Below are positions 9,544 to 20,208 of a stretch of DNA of 64,000 nucleotides, one piece after another. Position 1 is the stretch's first letter. Each line of letters opens with the position of its first letter. A program made the translations under genes and the position numbers. The DNA comes from Phytophthora colocasiae (lineage: Eukaryota; Oomycota; Peronosporomycetes; Peronosporales; Peronosporaceae): contig JAGKQI010000043.1 in assembly GCA_018806915.1 (NCBI GenBank), forward strand, positions 1,178,001-1,242,000, read 5' to 3'. The notes under the pieces are model-generated. The model did not search any database, was not told where the DNA came from, and saw only the letters and a list, made by a program, of their open reading frames with translations.

Positions 9544-12340
9544 TTGCCGCTTGTATGCTAGGCGTAATTTGTGGGTTACTGAATTAAGGTAGGAGAGTTA
9601 GAAGTGCAAAAGCTGATCTTGACCTCGCTTCTGCATGGGTTCGAATGTTAAATGAGTACATTTTGCATCGCTGTCTTACAGTGTTGAAATGTACGAGGTG
9701 GTTGCGTGCGTACCTCAATAGCGGCGGTGAATTCCAACGCTCGATCAACCAGCGACTTTCTTCCGTCCAGATTTCAGCGTTGAGCAAACCTGCATAGAGT
9801 GCTGAGCTGACCTGCTTAGACGTCGGACTACTACCAGTACATGCGCATGTAGCGGCAACGACAGTCGTTTTAGAGGGAAGACAACCCGGTCAAAGGCAGA
9901 AACACGCGTGGCCCAATATTCCCGGGCCACCACTGAAGAATCAAGATGCGTTGCGCCCCGGCATTAGACGGTGGAAAGCAACAAAAGTGGGGCGGGGGCA
10001 ATGAGGGCGATGCTTGCAGCTGCAGCCCAGCTGAACGACTTGCAATTTGCAATGCGGCGCAGCTTGCCTTCGGAATTTCGGATAGAGAAGCGCCTCGACG
10101 GTTAAGTCAAGTCTGGGCCTCTTCCTTCAACTGATGCAGTCCTGCCTCACGTTTCCCTTTGAGGGTGGAGGGAATCCCTGCACTTTCCATGGAGATGGAG
10201 AGGATCAACATCCCCGTGAGTTACGTCGTGAGGAAACCTTCCGACGGAAGTTCCAACGATCTGGCTAAGACGACGTCTAACGTCATTGGCGATGGATTGG
10301 TGGAAGTTACCGGGTCGGAAACGTTGGCGTTGCGTGTATATATCGTTATGGGGCATGAAATTCGTTGAGAACGACTGCTAAGCGCGTGGCTCAAAGACAA
10401 GATCGCGTTCAGGTGGTCGAGGTATCAATTGTCATGGTAAAACCTTATATTATACTGGTATATCGATAAAATTTATTTTGTAAGGACATCCTTCCATATT
10501 GAATTTAAAAACCTAAAATAACTAACATAAAATAAAGGCTTGTGTATTCTTTTTAAAGGTTTTTGGTTTGGATGAACGGCATTCATATTCTACTATATGT
10601 ATGATGAAGGAATCTATTGGGTGAATGAACGAGCGAGTTGAGTTGAGCAGACTGGAAGCCACTTGATAGCTTGTGCTCTGACGGATGAACGCGGATCGCT
10701 ACCGAATGAGCTGAACAAAGGTATAGAAGTAGCTAGGCATAACAACAGAGGACTGTATACTTCGGCGACTGACTTAGCAAAGTTGGGTGCATTAAGCTAG
10801 CGACTGTGAGGTGCTAGAAGCCACGTGTGTGTCTTGTACAGGTACTGCCATCAGCTTGGTGGGGGCGTTCACGACACCCGAGAAAAAGGGATGGACCGGA
10901 ACGAGCGTTGCCAAAGGCAACTTGCCTTGGTAGCAAGCCGTGGTGGGAACAACCAGGAGGGTTAGACATCACCGGTGATTCTAACACGATGTGCACGTTT
11001 TTCCTCGTTACTCCACGAGGCTAGGATGCTGCAATTCCGAATGGCTGTTGTTTCGGTACCAGTACAGAACACAAGGTACTTCGTAGTACAACGAAGTGGA
11101 AGGCAGTATTACTTTGAAAGGAAGCGAGAATGTGCAGTGAAATGGAACCCTAGCTTCTATCGGAGGAGCTAGTATTTCTATGTTGTCGTCGATGTCGGTG
11201 GCTAATGACCTGGAATCCGGAGACGGTGAGGACGCAACAGTGCTCGGTAGGATATGTACTAGCCCAGCAGCCAACTAAAAAGTAATTGTAACGCGGTCGT
11301 GACCCACTACGGGTGTCGGGCCATTTAGGAGGCGTTACCGACGCCATTTCCGTGCGTCGGCCACTGCTCAGCGTCAACCGTTGAGAGCGTCATGCATCGG
11401 CTCACGTTCTGCTGTGAGAAGATGTTGTCTGGGTGGAATCTAGACTCTGGATCGAGCCAGTCCCACAAGTACATGTACTGTGGGCCGAGTCAGCCGCTTC
11501 AAGTGTTGAGTGTGTCGCTGTTTTGTGCCGCTGGCATTTCGCTGTGGTGCAGCACGCACGTAAAGCTAAAGGAGTCGCGTACGTGTGACGACTGCAGTGC
11601 ATGTATTGCAGTGTACTGTACAGCAGTCATGGCGGCGCAGATTTTTTTACGGTTGAATCGACGTTGCTCCGAGTGAGACCATCATATTGTCCAGCGATTG
11701 TCTTGCAGATGACGACAGTGGCATGGATTGCTGAAGCAGTTCACGTACTGTACGCCTGCAACTTGCGGCAACCGTCATTCCGCTCTACAAGAAGATCTCA
11801 ATGCTCTTGACTGAAGACTCTTCAGCGCTGACGTCCAGAGATTGACGCAAGACGTAGCTGCAACGCGATTTCTAGCTGGATTTTGTCAACTCTGTAATTG
11901 CTGACAGCAGCAATTTGCTGCGCTCGTAGTAGGAGCTCGCCGATGCAGAAAGTTTGCACCCATTTCAAGTCACTTTCGAACAGTGCAAAACATTGCCCGT
12001 CTCTGCACTCTAGAGCCGGGTGTCAGTCAGAAATGGATGCAACCACTTCAACTTGCATTTTTCGGCCTAAAGTTGCTTTGAGTAGAGGACTGAAAGCAAG
12101 TTAGGCAGAGGCTAAGTCTACATCATAGAAGCCATCCATAAGGATGCACAGGAAAGCCTACATGCAACGCTCGTAGTACCGAGTATTGTCGCTGTTGAGA
12201 AAAAGCGAAAACTAAAATTCTCATCCACAATGTTAGATTTACCGCGGCGACTTTGTGACGGGGCCTACAGGTACGGCAACGAAACATTTTGCTGGTAGCA
12301 CTTCCGTCAGCGTTCGAGGCTTTGGCTCGCTTGAGGCTGT
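9544..12340. other. Long intergenic region with possible decayed coding sequence
   Basis: About 2.8 kb without a convincing gene. A weak trace of old coding sequence lies at about 11080-11277 on the plus strand: a frame with one stop that ends in SVANDLESGDGEDATV-like residues and TAA, directly followed by TGTAACGCGGTCGTGACCC. This resembles the end of a retroelement ORF followed by an LTR start, but no second LTR or RT domain is visible. The segment 10440-10560 is very AT-rich. No RNA gene was recognised. Confidence 0.35.
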
Positions 12341-12349
12341 TCGCTCTTG

Positions 12350-12365
12350 TCATTCTGCAATTTGC
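12350..12365 (+). promoter_or_regulatory. Initiator + FPR core promoter, module gene 1
   Basis: TCATTCTGCAATTTGC matches the oomycete initiator TCATTYY with the flanking promoter region just downstream. It lies 93 bases before the ATG at 12443 and recurs in very similar form before the next two genes. Confidence 0.75.
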
Positions 12366-12442
12366 ATTGCAAGAGCGACATCCACTGCTTCCACTCGACA
12401 GTTCGAGTCCCGAATTCCTACCAACCAACCATTTGTACCACG

Positions 12443-13336
12443 ATGAAGATTTTAGCCATCGCGGCGTTCAGCTTGTCTGTGGCACTGGTGGCCGCTGAGG
12501 AGGAAGTTGTCACGCCCTCCCCAACCACGACGACGCCGCACTACGACGAGGAGCTTGGCTGTTGGGCCATCAGTGTCGAACACGACGCTACGTACTGCAT
12601 CGATGGACCAATCTGCAGTGGATCGGGCGCCACACCCGCCGGTACACTCTGCCCTGTGAAAGGCGACGTCGCTATCGCCGATTGCCACTCGTATCTGAAG
12701 AGCTACGCCGGTGACGAAAACTGTGTGCTTCCTGTGGACGCGACCTGCCAGGTTATCAAGACTGGTGCGTGGGGCTGTGTACTCTCGGGTTCTGCCACGC
12801 CTGCCCCAACCAAGACGTGCAATGGTGAATGCATCGAGCCCACGCCAGTCGTGACCCCGTCCGCTACCAAAACGTCAATGCCGAACCCTTCACCGACCAA
12901 ATCTCCGACGCCGACAAGCACGACCAAAACTCCATCGCCAACAAGTTCAACCAAAACTCCATCGCCAACAAGCACAACCAAAACTCCATCGCCAACGCCG
13001 ACCAACAACCCGACGCCGTGTCCTGGATGCACGTCGCCGCCTCACACGAGCCCGCCAACTCCAACTCCCACCCACTGCACAGGACACAACTGCACCAGCG
13101 GCAGCGGTTCCTTCAGTGGCAATGGCAGCTACGTGGGCAATGCCACACTCAAGGCTGACGCGGCCTCCCAGATATCTTCATCCGACGGTGTGTCCGCTGG
13201 TTTGATCGGTGCAATTGCAGCAGCGGCCGCTGTGGTTGCCGCCGTTGCAGGTGCAGCCATCTACAAGCAGTACACCAAGAAGTTGAACGAGGAAGAGGCC
13301 CGTATCGACTACAGCGTCAAAGTGGTGACGCCGTAA
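12443..13336 (+). CDS. Mucin-like membrane protein with eight-cysteine module (gene 1)
   Basis: A 297-residue protein starting at the ATG that gives a clean signal peptide (MKILAIAAFSLSVALVAA). Residues about 35-115 form a module with eight cysteines, including GCWAISVEHDATYC near its start and VIKTGAWGCV at its end. A long Thr/Ser/Pro linker with TKTPSPTS repeats follows and is likely heavily O-glycosylated. Next come a short Asn-rich stretch with several N-glycosylation sites, a transmembrane helix (GLIGAIAAAAAVVAAVAGAA) and a basic then acidic tail ending VKVVTP. The product is therefore a cell-surface glycoprotein anchored near its C-terminus. Relatives lie at 13892, 15477 and 33839. Known function is not recalled; wall or adhesion roles are inference. 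Confidence 0.85.
   Translation: MKILAIAAFSLSVALVAAEEEVVTPSPTTTTPHYDEELGCWAISVEHDATYCIDGPICSGSGATPAGTLCPVKGDVAIADCHSYLKSYAGDENCVLPVDATCQVIKTGAWGCVLSGSATPAPTKTCNGECIEPTPVVTPSATKTSMPNPSPTKSPTPTSTTKTPSPTSSTKTPSPTSTTKTPSPTPTNNPTPCPGCTSPPHTSPPTPTPTHCTGHNCTSGSGSFSGNGSYVGNATLKADAASQISSSDGVSAGLIGAIAAAAAVVAAVAGAAIYKQYTKKLNEEEARIDYSVKVVTP
12923..13003 (+). repeat. 27-bp minisatellite in the mucin-like linker
   Basis: Three tandem units of 27 bp begin at 12923, 12950 and 12977, each starting ACCAAAACTCCATCGCCAAC. They encode the TKTPSPTS(S/T) repeats of the linker. Being in multiples of three, copy-number change would alter stalk length without frameshift. Confidence 0.85.
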
Positions 13337-13803
13337 GAGATCTACTTCCTTCACCAGGACAATGGGCGCATGATGCCCACCGCCGTAGTCTTCCCTAGCT
13401 TGTTACTATCCTTTCCATTTCAGCGCTGATAGCTAGCAGCACCACTTTTTTTTCTAATTGCGAATAATCACACTGCGGACGTCTCCAATTCCAATTCCTA
13501 CTGAAATCAAGTGAAATGTTCAGCGTTTTCGTGATATTTTGACCAGCATCCGAGATCTGATTGCCATAACATGTATGCTTTTCATGACATTGTGCATCCA
13601 CTTGGCTGTAAAGTTGCCTCTAGTGGCGAGACTCTCGAGCATTACGCAGCACGTCAACACTTCACTCACGTGCGGGCACGTGTTGCCTCAATGCGTAGGC
13701 AGATGAAATGGCAGCGCTCATCCCCATGTGATCTGGATCCAAAGCACCGCGCCTTTTGCTGTCAATTTTTTGCCGGACAGCAGCAACTCGCCCGAACATC
13801 TTC
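13337..13803. other. Intergenic between module genes 1 and 2
   Basis: Contains the 3' flank of gene 1 and the promoter region of gene 2. No separate gene is visible. Confidence 0.6.
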
Positions 13804-13819
13804 TCATTCTGCTTTTTGC
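13804..13819 (+). promoter_or_regulatory. Initiator + FPR core promoter, module gene 2
   Basis: TCATTCTGCTTTTTGC, 73 bases upstream of the first base of the gene 2 coding sequence. The first eight bases are identical to the gene 1 site. Confidence 0.75.
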
Positions 13820-13891
13820 GTCCAAAGGCTCAGACCTCCGCACTCGACAACTCGAGTAACTTCAGAACAACATACAACCAGACAACCAGCA

Positions 13892-14671
13892 ATGAAAGTT
13901 TCGACTCTTTCCAGCTTCGGATTGACAGCGACGGTGCTCATCGCGTCGGTGGCTGCCTACGAGACACCTACGCCAGCTCCGACTGCCTATGAGGCACCTA
14001 CACCAGCTCCGACTGCCACGGAACCTTATTACGACGAGGAACTTGGCTGCTGGTCCATCAGCGTCGAGCACGACGCGACGTACTGCATCGACGGTCCCAT
14101 CTGCAGCGGCTCAGGTCCGTCCCCCGCTGGGTCATTGTGCCCCGTCAAAGGTGACACTGCAATCGCTGACTGCCACACGTACTTGGCCAGCTATGGTGAA
14201 GGCGACAAGTGCGTCCTCCCTGTAGATGCAACCTGCCAGGTCATCCACACTGGAGCCTGGGGATGCGTCATCCCTGGAAGCAACCCCACGCCGGCTCCGA
14301 CCAACTACGGCAACCCAACACCAGCTCCGACCAAGTACGGCAACGGTGGTGGTAACGGAGGACACGGCGGCAACGGTAGTGGTAATGGAGGCAATGGAGG
14401 TGGCAACGGTGGTGGCAACGGCGGCGGCAACGGTGGTGGCAGTGGATCGTGGGCTCCTGGAAACGGCAGTGCAGCGGGCAACGAGACGGTCACCTTGTCC
14501 GGAACGGAAGCTGCTTCTGCTGGTGGCGTTTCAGCTGGTGTGATCGCTGCGGTTGCTGCTGCTGCGGCGGCTGTGGCTGCGATCGCTGGTGTAGCTATCT
14601 ACCGCCAGCACACGAAGGTCCGCAAGGAAGAAGAAGAAGCGACGACGATGGTGGACGTCATTACGCCCTAA
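13892..14671 (+). CDS. Gly/Asn-rich membrane protein with eight-cysteine module (gene 2)
   Basis: A 259-residue protein. The ATG at 13892 starts a signal peptide (MKVSTLSSFGLTATVLIASVAA). A longer frame from 13571 would start upstream of the promoter and is rejected. Two PTPAPTA(Y/T)E repeats precede the eight-cysteine module (GCWSISVEHDATYC to HTGAWGCV). The linker is a Gly/Asn repeat (GGNGGGNGG) instead of the Thr/Pro repeat of gene 1. A transmembrane helix of mostly Ala and Val is followed by a basic then acidic tail ending DVITP. Module and tail are close to gene 1, so the pair arose by tandem duplication while the stalk was replaced. Confidence 0.85.
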   Translation: MKVSTLSSFGLTATVLIASVAAYETPTPAPTAYEAPTPAPTATEPYYDEELGCWSISVEHDATYCIDGPICSGSGPSPAGSLCPVKGDTAIADCHTYLASYGEGDKCVLPVDATCQVIHTGAWGCVIPGSNPTPAPTNYGNPTPAPTKYGNGGGNGGHGGNGSGNGGNGGGNGGGNGGGNGGGSGSWAPGNGSAAGNETVTLSGTEAASAGGVSAGVIAAVAAAAAAVAAIAGVAIYRQHTKVRKEEEEATTMVDVITP

Positions 14672-15420
14672 GGTGACAACAGCAAGTTGCTGTCAGCAAC
14701 AGTAACGAGACGAGCTGTCGTCTTACGAGTTCTCTTTTGCTACTGAGAGTTTTTTTTTTTAATTTTGGGATTGCAGCTTGGTAAGAAATGCACCTTCATT
14801 CTACAACTTTTGATTGATTGTTCACTTCAAGGTCGTATCGGATACTGTATGTTTGTCGCAAGACGTAAACAAAGCTGAAGATGGAAGATTGCGACGCAAA
14901 CAGCATTTGGTCCACCAGAACTTGGTGCATTGCATGTTGTACTACCGCTTGATATTTTGCATTGTTAGAACTCTATGCTTCTCGTTGTATCGGCATGGTT
15001 GAATCGTTCGCGTTAACACGACGGCAGTGCCAGCTCGCTGTAGCGAGGTGGCTTCAACGTGGTGTCAACTTGACCGCCAAGTGTCAACCGGATCAAATCT
15101 TCAATGCACATTGCCATGCAGAAGCCATAATCTCGATTGTCTCCTGAGCGCGATCATCATTCAGGGCCATTGAAATGAAGCAGCTTACAGCACAGCTTTC
15201 CGACAGTGAAGGCTGCTGCGACGGTGGCTATGGAGGCTTCCGCAGTGTTAGAAGCCATCGAATGGCTAACAGTGTTGTCGTTGCAGTTTATCTCAGGAGA
15301 CCAGTTCCTGCGAGTCGTCTATCAGGCGTGACACCAAGACCTTCTCGCCCGATCATCAGGCTCTCCCCCATCTTTTTTACCTTTGCCTCACATCTTCCTT
15401 CTCGACTCCGTGATCGTCGT
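14672..15420. other. Intergenic between module genes 2 and 3
   Basis: Holds the 3' flank of gene 2, including a run of 12 T near 14750, and the promoter region of gene 3. No convincing gene or RNA is visible. Confidence 0.6.
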
Positions 15421-15436
15421 TCATTCTCGAATTTGC
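15421..15436 (+). promoter_or_regulatory. Initiator + FPR core promoter, module gene 3
   Basis: TCATTCTCGAATTTGC, 41 bases before the ATG at 15477. It matches the initiator/FPR arrangement of genes 1 and 2. Confidence 0.75.
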
Positions 15437-15476
15437 AGCATCAAACACAGAGCAGTTCAGTACAATTCAGCCAACG

Positions 15477-16061
15477 ATGAAGACCTCGACACTCGCCATC
15501 GCAACAGCTCTTCTAATTGGAACAGCTTCAGCCAACAACAGCACAAACAGCAACACCACTACAACCTCCGGCTGCTGGGATGTGAGTGTCGAGCACGACG
15601 CCACTTACTGCATCGAAGGACCGATCTGCAGTGGCTCCGGTCTCGAACCCACAGGTTCACTCTGCCCCTCAAAGGGCGACGTCGCCACAGCTGACTGCCA
15701 CGACTACCTGACCAGTTTCAGTGATGGAAGCTGCGTCCTCCCAGTGGACGCCACCTGTCAGGTCATCAAGACTGGGGCTTGGGGCTGCGTGCTGTCTTCA
15801 AGCAGCAGCAGCAGTGGTGAAGGCACTGGAGAGGCTGGTGAAGGCAGTGGAAGTGCCGCTGTTAACGCTACAGTACTGGCCGCAGAGGGAGCAGGTGAGG
15901 ACAGCGGTGCGTCGGCTGGTGTCATCGTTGCCATCGCCGCTGCGGCTGGGTGCGTCGCAGCTGTGGCTGGTTTCGCACTGTACAAGCAGTACCAGAAACA
16001 CTCGGCCGAAGCTGCTGAACGCGCACGTCTCGAGACGTTCGTCGATGTCGTGACCCCGTAA
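15477..16061 (+). CDS. Membrane protein with eight-cysteine module (gene 3)
   Basis: A 194-residue protein, the shortest of the three tandem relatives. It has a signal peptide (MKTSTLAIATALLIGTASA) and a short Asn/Thr stretch. Residues about 32-110 form the eight-cysteine module (GCWDVSVEHDATYC to IKTGAWGCV). The linker is reduced to Ser/Gly/Glu, then a transmembrane helix (AGVIVAIAAAAGCVAAVAGFA), a tyrosine-containing basic junction and a tail ending DVVTP. The conserved module and tail with a variable stalk suggest that the module is the functional ectodomain and the tail has a conserved intracellular contact. Confidence 0.85.
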   Translation: MKTSTLAIATALLIGTASANNSTNSNTTTTSGCWDVSVEHDATYCIEGPICSGSGLEPTGSLCPSKGDVATADCHDYLTSFSDGSCVLPVDATCQVIKTGAWGCVLSSSSSSSGEGTGEAGEGSGSAAVNATVLAAEGAGEDSGASAGVIVAIAAAAGCVAAVAGFALYKQYQKHSAEAAERARLETFVDVVTP

Positions 16062-16570
16062 GGGGATGCAAGGGTTAACGTTTGAGGTGGAATCGCCTAC
16101 AGTTTGTTACGCTTGCACGCGTCTTGAAATGAAGAAGATCGTCGATAGTTGTTGTCGTCTTCTTTCTCCTATTTTGATTTTTTTTAATATGACACATTTT
16201 GTGACCTCAATACGACGAGTACTATGGATCAGTCTGCTTCGAGCATGTTGTGTGTATTACAGGACTGAGATCTCACTGGGTAGGGTACATGTATTACCAA
16301 CTACATAGTAGTAGTACATGTACATGTATTATACATTGGATGCCTCCCTGTCTTGGGTTTCCGTCGTCGTCTTCGCCACTTTGCGTGGTCTCGTCGAGGT
16401 CGTCGATGTCTTCGTCGTAACGTGCCGTTCTATCGTCATGTTTGGTGAGTTCTCTCCTTCTTCTTCGTGTACTCGAAAAGAAACTCCGACTGTATGTTGT
16501 CAATAGCAAACCGACATACAATACTTTTTTTTTACCTACGAGTGATCTCTCTAACCGTGGAGATCGTCGC
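16062..16570. other. Convergent 3' intergenic region
   Basis: Lies between the ends of gene 3 (plus) and the GCC2/GCC3 repeat gene (minus). It contains a short TACATG microsatellite-like stretch near 16310-16330. A 108-codon minus frame (16620-16294) overlaps the end of the repeat gene. It is charged and low-complexity, and I do not call it a gene. Confidence 0.55.
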
Positions 16571-19500
16571 TTATCCGAAGAAGCAGCATTCGCGGTGTGT
16601 TGTGCACTGAGGTTTATCAATTTCCTCTTCGGGAAGTAACTGGAAATTCTTGAGAACGGAAGCTCGATTTTGGGAGCTGGCAGGGCATTGGATGCACACG
16701 GAGGCTCCTTTTGTCGAGTACGTCCCTGGAAGACACGGATTCAAGCGGTAATCCGTTGTGGCGAATGGACAGTAGAAACCTGCGGGACACCAGCCACTGC
16801 AAGACGCAGCACTTAACCCCTCCACATCTCCATAAGTTCCTTCTGGACAGCGAATACGAATGCCTTGACGACAGTAAAAGCCCTGGGGACAGATCTTCAC
16901 GTCGTTTTGAGTCGCGTTACGACCGTCGTCCGCCATTCCACTCGTTAAAACACTGTAGTATCCGCTAGTGACGAACATTGGCTCATTCCCAGTACCTTCG
17001 GGGCAGTAAACTGCGCTATTGCCGCATTCATTCTGCGTACGAGAAATACTCGGTGGACCTGGATACGACGGACAATAGTAGCCAGGAGCGCATTTACCCG
17101 TGCATGCTGCAGTACTGAGTCCACTAGTTGCCCCATACGTTCCAGCGGGGCATTGATACTTTATACCACCTATACAGAAGTATCCTGACTCGCATGGACT
17201 CTGGAAGAACCGCGTTGTATTGGTGGAACCGATCGAGTAGTAGCCTGGAGGAACAATTTGCGGCTCAGGTGAACCAGTTGGGCATATAAATCCATCGCCT
17301 CCACACTCGATCTGGGTCGGAGAAGTACTGCCTTCAGGGCAATAGTACCCTTTAGTACACGATCCAGCACAGAGCGGTGAAGTTTCACCTGCTTTGTCGC
17401 CGTAACGACCAGCAGGACAGAGAAACTTGTTCCCATCGACGGAAAATGTTCCAGACTCGCATTTTCGCTGGCCGTCACGGATCAATTCGTTCTTTTGAGC
17501 TTGTTCACCCGTTGAAACTACACTGTACGCTTCGAATCCAACATTGGAGGCAAGAAAACTTCCAGCTTCGACAGGAAGAAGTCGAACGGAATAGTATCCA
17601 GGCCAAACAGGCGTAGGAACAGCACTACCACTTGGACAGAAGACACTTGGGTCGCCACATACACGAGACGTGCTGTTTGTACTCGCTAATGGGCAGTAAA
17701 ACCCCGACGAACACACTCCAGAACAAGTAGATCGAGTCTCCAAGCGTCCGTCCCCGTAAAACCCCGCACGACACGGAGATCTCACTCCATCAGTACAAAA
17801 GTAGCCTCGTTCACAAGGAAATTGCTGCGATCGAGTGAAAATGGAGTCACTGGCATCATCGCCGATCGTTTTAACCAGAGCTTTCGGAACAAGTTCACAA
17901 GTTAAAGTCTTCTGTTTGAAGTAGAGAGCGAAAGCAGAGACGTCAAAACTGTCGCCTCCAGCTAAGCGGAAGCACGAGCACGAGCGTCTGTCGCTGGTGC
18001 TGACTGTTGTGTACTCCGGACACAACTGACAGAGCTCGAAATCATCACCAGTTCCTGGTTTGAAAGTTCCCTCGGGGCAAAGAACACATTCAGCTACTGG
18101 GAAGGAGAAATCTCCATAGTTTACAACCACAGGACTTCGACCTGTTACAAGATCCATGAAAGCACTGACAGTTGTAGAATAGTCACGATACTTTCCAGGT
18201 TCACAACCAGGGGCTGCTGTTTCATTGGGAGCGATCGCAAGAACTGTCAACGACGTGTAGTAGCCATTCAATACTTTCCAAGGCTCTTTCGAGGCTTCAG
18301 GACAATACACAGCAGCAGAGCCACATTGATGTTGAGTTGGACTCGAACTCCCTGGAGGGCAATAGTATCCGGCAGTACAAGATCCAGAACACGTCGGTCT
18401 GGTCTCCATCTCTTTATCTCCGTACGTTCCAGCTGGACATGGATAACACGTTCCTCTCCACGCAAACTCTCCCGGTTTCGCCTTTCGTTGGCTGAACCAT
18501 CTTGCTCCAGCAACTGAATCCTCAGCAACAGCACAATACCCAGTATCCGTTGTCGTTGGTAAGGCTGATCCTTTCGGACAGAATGTTGAGCTCGAAGCAC
18601 AAGCAACAGCTTGAGCCACAATGCTTCCTTGTGGACAAAAGTACCCAGCAGCACACGGTCCTGAGCATTCAGACGTTGTAAGTCCTGCTTTAATACCGAA
18701 AGAACCGGCAGGACAAGCGAATCGCTCTCCATTGACGCAGTAGTGACCTGGTTCGCATCGACGCTGAGTCACTCGAGTGACTCGATCCTGTTCACGCGCT
18801 GCAATCAATACGTCGGTTGTCAGGGAGCTCTTCTCCTTCGTTAATCCACCGACAGTGTAGTAACCCGTCGACACTGGCGTCGGTAGTATCGAACCTCGAG
18901 GACAAAAGACATCCACACTCCCACACGGAAACGCAGTAGCGCTTGTGCTGCCTTTTGGGCAATAGTAGCCTGCTTCACAAGGGCCCGAACACAAGGCACT
19001 CGCGAGTCCAGTAACGTTGCCAAACGTCCCACCTGGACAAAGTCGAGAAGCTCCTGGAGCCTCATCCGGACTGCAGTAGGAACCAACAGGACACGAAACT
19101 TCCTCTGTCTCAGTCATTTCAACAACATGTGAGCCTTGACGTGGTGCTCGTGGTGTAGAACTGCCTAAAGGGCAGAAGGTATCGTGTTGACATGGCCACG
19201 TAGTAGCTGAAGCTGTGCCTTTGGGGCACGAATATCCGACCGGACACTTTCCAGAACAATTTGAGTCAGTTAGTCCTGCTGTAGCCCCGTACATCCCAGC
19301 AGGACATGGAATCGGTTGGATCGTAGTTTTAGGACAGTAGTGACCAACAGGACACGGTCCTGAACATTGGGGTGTCGAGAGTTTGGCTGTAGCTCCATAG
19401 TAACCTGCTGGACATCTCCGCGATGTTCCAGCAATGCAAAATGATCCTGGAAAGCACGGACTGATACTACTTCGTTGTCGATCAGTCGGTTCTCCACCTA

Positions 19501-19954
19501 ACGCGTAGAATCCTTCAGGAACCGGAAGAGGTTGCGTTGAACCAATCGGACAGTAGAGATGTGCAGCTCCACATTCGACTGGTGTAGCTGTTCCTTCCGG
19601 ACAGTAAAAACCTTCGGGACATGGCGCTGAGCATTGCTTCGTTCTCAAACCTTCTTCTTCGCCATAGACACCAGCAGGACACGGATGTCGTTCCCCACCT
19701 CTGCATTTAGTCGTACAAGTATTAGTTGAATCAATGACTCGTCAAATGAGACTTTGGACGTACGTGCAGTAGGAACCGGGTGGACAAGGCATCGTGCCTG
19801 GACATGGCTGGATAGTTGTAGCTCCTGGAACTGCATAGTAACCTTCGAATGTGCATACACGAACTTGACGTCCAGCAGCCCAAGCATTTGCAGATTCATT
19901 TGCATTGACACCACAAGATGCAACAAGCAGAACCAAAAGGACGAGAAGATGCAT
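16571..19954 (-). CDS. Secreted GCC2/GCC3 (ephrin-receptor-like) repeat protein
   Basis: Two exons (19954-19764 and 19700-16571) joined across a 63-bp intron (GTACGT...ATGCAG, 19763-19701) give 1106 residues in one frame. The start gives a signal peptide (MHLLVLLVLLVASCGVNA). The rest is a long array, about a dozen units, of the pattern CPAGxYG...CSGxCxxGYYCPxGS...CG...YCPxGS...P...GYY. This is the cysteine-rich GCC2/GCC3 or Ephrin_rec_like repeat. No transmembrane helix is seen, so it is probably secreted or wall-bound. Many oomycete genomes hold large families of such proteins with unknown ligands. The last repeat ends in VCIQCPASSQN and a short polar tail. A missed 3' exon cannot be excluded. 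Confidence 0.85.
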
Positions 19955-20208
19955 CCGTTACTCTACACTAAAAGATCGTGAAGGCATGAACTTCAAAAAC
20001 AACCAACGAAAGATTTGAGCAAAAAGCAATTTTACGTATGAAATGTCCAGTCACTTGGGGAACGTAGAGAGCGCACGGCATGGGGGGTGCTGCAGATTCG
20101 CTACATAGGCTACACTACCGCTTCTGCAGCACTCTGCGTGCTCTGCTCTCCCGTCTTGAATCTCCAAATGGCAGGCCATTCGGGTGTTCATGGCAATCCG
20201 ATACTCGT

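Noticed and set aside
11280..11330. TGTAACGCGG... considered as an LTR start
   Set aside because: No partner repeat, target duplication or retroelement domain in the window; kept only as a remark in the intergenic entry.
12703..13032. Minus-strand Val/Gly/Leu repeat frame opposite module gene 1
   Set aside because: It is the reverse reading of the TKTPSPTS repeat; the plus-strand gene has signal peptide, promoter and homologues.
16294..16620. 108-codon minus frame overlapping the end of the GCC2/GCC3 gene
   Set aside because: Highly charged, no start context or homology, and it overlaps the final codons of a better gene. It could only matter as a missed 3' exon, for which I saw no convincing splice pair.
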